From contig JAJBVQ010000245.1 in assembly GCA_020859745.1 (NCBI GenBank), forward strand, positions 1 through 10,183: a stretch of 10,183 nucleotides of DNA. Reading direction: 5' to 3'. Under the pieces are notes generated by a model. The model searched no databases. It was not told the DNA's origin and was given only the letters and a program-made list of their open reading frames with translations. The DNA comes from Rikenellaceae bacterium. GTDB lineage: Bacteria; Bacteroidota; Bacteroidia; Bacteroidales; Rikenellaceae. This document shows, in pieces, positions 6,516 to 10,183 of this stretch. The position numbers and the translations under genes are program-made. How positions within the stretch are numbered: position 1 is the first letter of the stretch; every line of letters starts with the position of its first letter.

Positions 6516-6608
6516 AATTTAACCTTACAATTAATTTTTCGGTTCGGAGCCTGCGGTGCCGCTGGGCACTCCAGCCGGGCTGTAACTACCCTAAGTTGCA
6601 GCCCTGCG
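6516..6608 (+). repeat. Two-copy structured intergenic repeat, copy A
   Basis: The blocks, in order, are AATTTAACCTTACAATT, GAGCCT, a hairpin GTGCC-GCTG-GGCAC (6556-6569), a 7-nt spacer, GGGCTGTAACTACCC (6577-6591) and GCAGCCCTGCG. The same blocks occur in the same order in copy B. The hairpin loop differs while the stem is unchanged. Confidence 0.7.
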
Positions 6609-6718
6609 CCAGGGGAGGGTTGCCCTGCGGGCTTCCTCCTTGCGCCTCGGCCATTCAGGCAAGCCTGATGGCACTCGGCTGCGACGTCGGTTCGGGTCGG
6701 CCGCTGACGCGGAAACTT

Positions 6719-6845
6719 AATTTAACCCTACGATTTTGCGGCGTGATTTTCCCCGATACCAACCCAGAGCCTCCCACCGCAGAGGCCCGGTGCCTTCGGG
6801 CACGCCGAAAGGGCTGTAACTACCCGAATAACTCCGCAGCCTGCG
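6719..6845 (+). repeat. Two-copy structured intergenic repeat, copy B
   Basis: The order is AATTTAACCCTACGATT, GAGCCT (6767-6772), hairpin GTGCC-TTCG-GGCAC (6790-6803), a 7-nt spacer, an identical GGGCTGTAACTACCC (6811-6825), then GCAGCCTGCG. Compared with copy A it has about 31 extra bases between the AT-rich block and the hairpin. It ends about 20 bp beyond the ATPase stop codon and could lie in the 3' end of that mRNA. Confidence 0.7.
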
Positions 6846-6866
6846 ACCCGATATTAACCATCCGTC

Positions 6867-9731
6867 TTACCGTGCTTCCCGCCGGTCGGCGATCAGGCGG
6901 ACCAGCTCCCCGATCCAGAGCACCGCCGACGTCGCCGCGATAATGATCGCCCAGTCTTTCAGCGACAGCGGCACTACCCGGAACACCTCGCCCCCGAACG
7001 AAACGATCAGGATCTGGCCGATCACGATCAGCCCCCCGACGATCAGGAACCCCGTGTCGTGCAACAGGCCGTGGAACGCCGAATGGCCGCTGGCGTACGC
7101 CTTCGCGTTGAACATGTTCCAGAACTGGAGCATCACGAACACCGTGAAGAACACCGACAGCTTGTAAGGTGTGATGCCGTCCCCCGTCTGGCCGAAAATG
7201 TAAAGCAATGCCAAAAGCGCCGCCACGAAGCTGAACCCCGTCCAGAGGATCGACCGCCGCATGAACGGGGTGATGATGAAATCCGAAGTCCGGCGCGGCT
7301 TGTGCGTCATCTCGCGCTTGTCCGGCGGCAACGATGCCAAAGCCCCCGCCGCGAAAGTGTCCATAATGAGGTTCACCCACAGCATCTGCGTCACCGTCAG
7401 CGGCAGGGTGAAGCCCAGCAGTGAACCCATGAAGACGATCGTCAGCGCCGCCACGTTGATCGTCAGCTGGAACAGTACGAAACGCTGGATATTGCGGTAC
7501 ACCGACCGGCCCCACATCACCGCCGTGGCGATGCTGGCGAACGAGTCGTCCAGCAGCGTGATGTCGCTCGCCTCCTTGGCCACCGACGTGCCGCTACCCA
7601 TCGAGAGGCCCACGTTGGCGAAGTTCAGCGCCGGGGCGTCGTTGGTCCCGTCGCCCGTGACCGCCACCACCTCGCCCCGCTTCTGGAGCATCTGCACCAG
7701 CCGTTGCTTGTCCATCGGCCGCGCCCGCGCCATGATCTTGATCGATTCCACCCGGTTCAGCGCCTCTTCATCCGACAAGGCTTCCCATTCCACGCCCGTG
7801 ATCTCGTTCTCCGGGCCGTCGGTTTCCGGGTTCCAGAGGCCGATCTGCCGCCCGATCTCCCGCGCCGTGCCCGGCGTGTCGCCCGTCACGATCTTGACCG
7901 CGATCCCCGCATTCATGCACTCCGCCACCGCTGCCGGAACATCCTCCCGCACCGGGTCCATAATGGCCGTGTAGCCCGCGAAAGTCAAGCCGCCCTCCGA
8001 AACCAGAGTCTTGATCCCCTCGGAGTCGTAATGCGAATAGTCCGCTCCGGACGGCAAAACCCGGTAAGCGAACGCCAGGGTACGCATCGCCTTGCTCTGG
8101 TAATCCAGCAACTGTGCTTCGGTTTCCCTGACCTGCGCGTCCGTCAGCCCCGCACAGCGTTCCAATACCATCTCCGGCGCACCTTTGACATACAGTACCG
8201 TCTGCCCGGCCAGCCCCGGGGCCGCCGAGCGGACGATCGTGGCCATATATTTGTGCCGCGTCGAGAAAGGCAGCTGCGCCACCGTTTCCGTCGCCGCCCG
8301 CCACGTCGCGTAGTCCTGCGACGCCTTATCCATCCACAGGAGCAAAGCCCCCTCCGTGGGGTTCCCCAGCGGTTTAGGGCGCGTTGCGTCGTCCCGGTTC
8401 AGGTTGGCGGTCGTATTGACTGCGATCCCTTCGTAAACGACCGCTTCCGGCACCCCGAATCCGAAGTGCGCCGCTTCGACGCTCATCTGGTTCCGGGTCA
8501 GCGTCCCTGTCTTGTCGGTGCAGATCACCGTGGTGGCGCCCATAGTCTCCGTGGCGTGCATCTTCCGAACGAGGTTGTTGGTCTTGAGCATCTTGCGGAT
8601 GGAGAGGGCCAGGGATAAGGTGACGCTCATCGGCAGCCCTTCCGGCACCGCCACCACGATCAGCGTCACGGCCACCATAAAGTAGTTCAGTATCCGGCTC
8701 GCGGCTTCGAGGCTGATCCACGACTGGGCCGAAAGCGGATTGACTCCGAACAGCAGTCCCACTGATGCGATAGCCGCGAATACCAAAATGCCGAACACGA
8801 GCCAGAATACCCAGCCAAGCTTTTCGACCGCTGCGGGCAGCGCTTTGGGCTTGCCTGCGAGGTAGAATGCGTCATAGACGATCGGCACCCACACCTTGAC
8901 CAACGCGACGGCACCCCCTGCCAGCACGGCTCCCAGCAGCCCGATCTGTCCCAGCGTGAAGTTGTCGCGCCCGTCGAGAAGGTCTTTCAGGAAGAGGGCT
9001 AAGAATGTAATCAAAGCCAAGGCAAATCCCACCACGCCGATCAGTTTGGCCAGCCGGTCGAGTTGCCGGTTGAGCGGGGTGACCTCTTCCGATTTCACGG
9101 TCGCCTGCCGGGCCACTTTGCCGAATTCGGTAGCGTCGCCCACGCGGATCACCCGTGCCACGCCGTGCCCGTCGATCACGGTAGTGCCACGCAGGACATG
9201 GTTGCCGGGATAGGTGGCGTCTTTCTTGAAATCTTCTTCGTGGATGGTCTTCGAAGCCGACGGTTCACCGGTCAGGTTCGACTCGTTGACTTGCAGCGAC
9301 ACGGCTTCGAGCAGTTCCGCGTCGGCCGGAATCTCGTCGCCGGTTTCCAAAAGGATAATGTCTCCGACGACAATGTCCCGCTTCCCGACTTCGCGCACCT
9401 GCTCGTCGCGAATCACCCGCACCGGGCTGTCGTCGTTGACTTGGTTGAGGATGTCGAATTTCCGGGCGGCGTCGACTTCGAACCAAAAGGCGACGCCGGT
9501 GGCCAAAAAGATGGCGCAGAATATCCCGATGGTCTCGTAGTATTCCCCGTGCACCATCGAGATGCCTAACGAGAGGAAGGCGGCGATCAGCAGGATGCGG
9601 ATCACGGGATCGGAGAATTTCTCCAGAAAGAGTTTCCACAGCGGGGTCCGCGGCGCGGGCGTAAGGCTGTTGCTGCCGTGTCTCTCGCGGCTCTCGGCCA
9701 CTTGCTGTGAATTCAATCCTTGATGTGTCAT
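6867..9731 (-). CDS. Calcium-translocating P-type ATPase, PMCA-type (P2B)
   Basis: Inner-membrane pump of 954 aa that would export Ca2+ at the cost of ATP. All P-type signatures are present: actuator LTGEPS (153-158), phosphorylation site CTDKTGTLT with Asp406, nucleotide-binding KGAPE (516-520), DPVR (592-595), TGD (616-618) and hinge VTGDGTNDAPAL (691-702). VAVPEGLP in M4 (360-367) and LWVNLIMDTFAA in M6 (784-795, with Asn787 and Asp791) are the calcium-binding motifs of the PMCA/SERCA branch. The N-terminal cation-ATPase segment precedes M1 (about 44-61) and M2 (66-85). M5-M10 follow the P domain (about 752-945). Between M3 (229-249) and M4 lies an insertion of some 90 residues with two more hydrophobic stretches. 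The start is ATG 9731; the open frame continues 53 codons upstream, but those residues lack family likeness and lie in the intergenic element. Monocistronic, convergent with the envelope pair. No -7 box or Shine-Dalgarno site was found in front. Confidence 0.95.
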   Translation of the reverse strand: MTHQGLNSQQVAESRERHGSNSLTPAPRTPLWKLFLEKFSDPVIRILLIAAFLSLGISMVHGEYYETIGIFCAIFLATGVAFWFEVDAARKFDILNQVNDDSPVRVIRDEQVREVGKRDIVVGDIILLETGDEIPADAELLEAVSLQVNESNLTGEPSASKTIHEEDFKKDATYPGNHVLRGTTVIDGHGVARVIRVGDATEFGKVARQATVKSEEVTPLNRQLDRLAKLIGVVGFALALITFLALFLKDLLDGRDNFTLGQIGLLGAVLAGGAVALVKVWVPIVYDAFYLAGKPKALPAAVEKLGWVFWLVFGILVFAAIASVGLLFGVNPLSAQSWISLEAASRILNYFMVAVTLIVVAVPEGLPMSVTLSLALSIRKMLKTNNLVRKMHATETMGATTVICTDKTGTLTRNQMSVEAAHFGFGVPEAVVYEGIAVNTTANLNRDDATRPKPLGNPTEGALLLWMDKASQDYATWRAATETVAQLPFSTRHKYMATIVRSAAPGLAGQTVLYVKGAPEMVLERCAGLTDAQVRETEAQLLDYQSKAMRTLAFAYRVLPSGADYSHYDSEGIKTLVSEGGLTFAGYTAIMDPVREDVPAAVAECMNAGIAVKIVTGDTPGTAREIGRQIGLWNPETDGPENEITGVEWEALSDEEALNRVESIKIMARARPMDKQRLVQMLQKRGEVVAVTGDGTNDAPALNFANVGLSMGSGTSVAKEASDITLLDDSFASIATAVMWGRSVYRNIQRFVLFQLTINVAALTIVFMGSLLGFTLPLTVTQMLWVNLIMDTFAAGALASLPPDKREMTHKPRRTSDFIITPFMRRSILWTGFSFVAALLALLYIFGQTGDGITPYKLSVFFTVFVMLQFWNMFNAKAYASGHSAFHGLLHDTGFLIVGGLIVIGQILIVSFGGEVFRVVPLSLKDWAIIIAATSAVLWIGELVRLIADRREAR

Positions 9732-10183
9732 CGGTAAATTTAATGGTTCGTTTTTGTACCTACCCTTGGAGGGTGCTGTTCTCTTTGTGAACGAAAAGGT
9801 TTCGTGGAGGCGTTCCGGGCAATAACTCCCCGTTTCTGCGGTGAGCAAAGCGAGCCGCGTAGGCCGACCCGAGTAGCGAAGCGGGAGCACGGCGGCTTGC
9901 CGCTGATGCCTCGCAAGCGCGAGGGAGACCGTAGGTCAACCCACCCCCGGCGAACCGACGCTGCCGACGAATGCAAAGCAAGTGATCTTGCTTTGCTGAG
10001 TGGCGAGGAGGAAAACGAGCGAAGCGAAGTTAACGCCTGCAACCGCGCTGCGCTTGTTTTGGCCTCGCTGGCTCCGGCAGATGAACCCACAGGGGGTGAT
10101 CGCGGAGCCTAAGGAGTAGCGCAGCTGACTCAAAAGTCTTTTGGGTACCTTTTCTTCAGAATCGAGCAGCGTTCCGAGACCAA
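9732..10183. other. Gene-free region upstream of the ATPase, probable dispersed element
   Basis: No supported gene. Long open frames exist on both strands (for instance 9804-10112 plus and 9740-10090 minus), but their translations are Arg/Ser/Ala-rich and mutually antisense, as expected of GC-rich noncoding DNA. The region is dense in small palindromes and repeated GAGCGAAGCGAAG-like words. At the far right the minus strand is open from the window edge to a TGA at 10130-10132 (ending KKRYPKDF), which might be the last codons of a neighbouring gene. Confidence 0.5.
9973..9996. other. Perfect 10-bp hairpin
   Basis: GCAAAGCAAG (9973-9982) and CTTGCTTTGC (9987-9996) are exact complements around a TGAT loop. 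No T-run follows on either strand, so this is not a standard terminator. Confidence 0.65.

Larger units (their letters stand above)
6303..6866. other. Gene-free, repeat-rich region between convergent genes
   Basis: No plausible coding region is seen. The short frames here have Arg/Pro/Ala-rich translations typical of noncoding GC-rich DNA. The stretch alternates AT-rich islets (TTTTAATCG, AATTTAACC) with GC-rich palindromes, and contains the repeats listed separately. Confidence 0.7.

Noticed and set aside
7704..8618. A 304-codon plus-strand frame across the ATPase gene
   Set aside because: Arg-rich shadow of a well-supported gene carrying all P-type ATPase motifs on the minus strand.
9732..9890. 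A 53-codon in-frame extension of the ATPase N-terminus
   Set aside because: The extension is Arg/Ser-rich, unlike the start of P-type ATPases, lies in the palindrome-rich intergenic block, and the ATG at 9731 gives a normal family N-terminus.
10130..10183. C-terminal 17 codons of a minus-strand gene entering from the right edge
   Set aside because: Open from the edge to a TGA, ending KKRYPKDF, but too short to tell from chance or from the adjacent repeat-like block.
1..10183. CRISPR array, tRNA or rRNA genes
   Set aside because: No regularly spaced direct repeats, no cloverleaf with a T-loop consensus, and no rRNA-like conserved words were seen on either strand.

Overview
The window comes from a member of the Bacteroidota, most likely a GC-rich Bacteroidales such as Alistipes or another Rikenellaceae (genus is inference). 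The evidence is a TTG-N19-TACCTTTG promoter (the Bacteroidota -33/-7 type), weak or absent Shine-Dalgarno sites, signal peptides cleaved just before Gln, a DUF5723-type outer-membrane protein and a PMCA-type Ca2+ ATPase of the Bacteroidales kind.

Two compositional zones meet near position 2860. The left zone (1 to about 2860) is AT-rich. It holds an intact IS1595-family (ISXO2-like) transposase, then a strongly structured RNA, then a secreted 367-residue protein with a coiled coil and MORN/YwqK-like repeats, then two intrinsic terminators. The RNA is a rod of about 150 nt with a promoter-like box in front and an intrinsic terminator behind. Its shape resembles 6S RNA, but this is not proven.

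The right zone is GC-rich. A lipoprotein gene (2960-4549), driven by a near-consensus promoter, is followed on the same strand by a DUF5723 family beta-barrel-like protein (4762-6168). The 212-bp gap between them contains a nested stem-loop. The pair probably forms one cell-envelope unit: a lipoprotein plus an outer-membrane protein. A 16-bp-stem bidirectional terminator follows. A gene-free stretch of roughly 700 bp then separates the pair from a convergent calcium-transporting P-type ATPase (9731-6867, minus strand). That stretch carries two diverged copies of a palindrome-containing repeat. It also carries a second copy of a small hairpin motif found upstream of the DUF5723 gene. The ATPase has an unusual hydrophobic insertion between M3 and M4.

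The last 450 bp, upstream of the ATPase, contain no convincing gene but several palindromes, including a perfect 10-bp stem. They look like another dispersed intergenic element.

No tRNA, rRNA, CRISPR array or obvious defence system was seen. The most interesting items are the structured RNA at 1054-1281, the two-copy repeat at 6516-6845, and the nested stem-loop inside the envelope gene pair.
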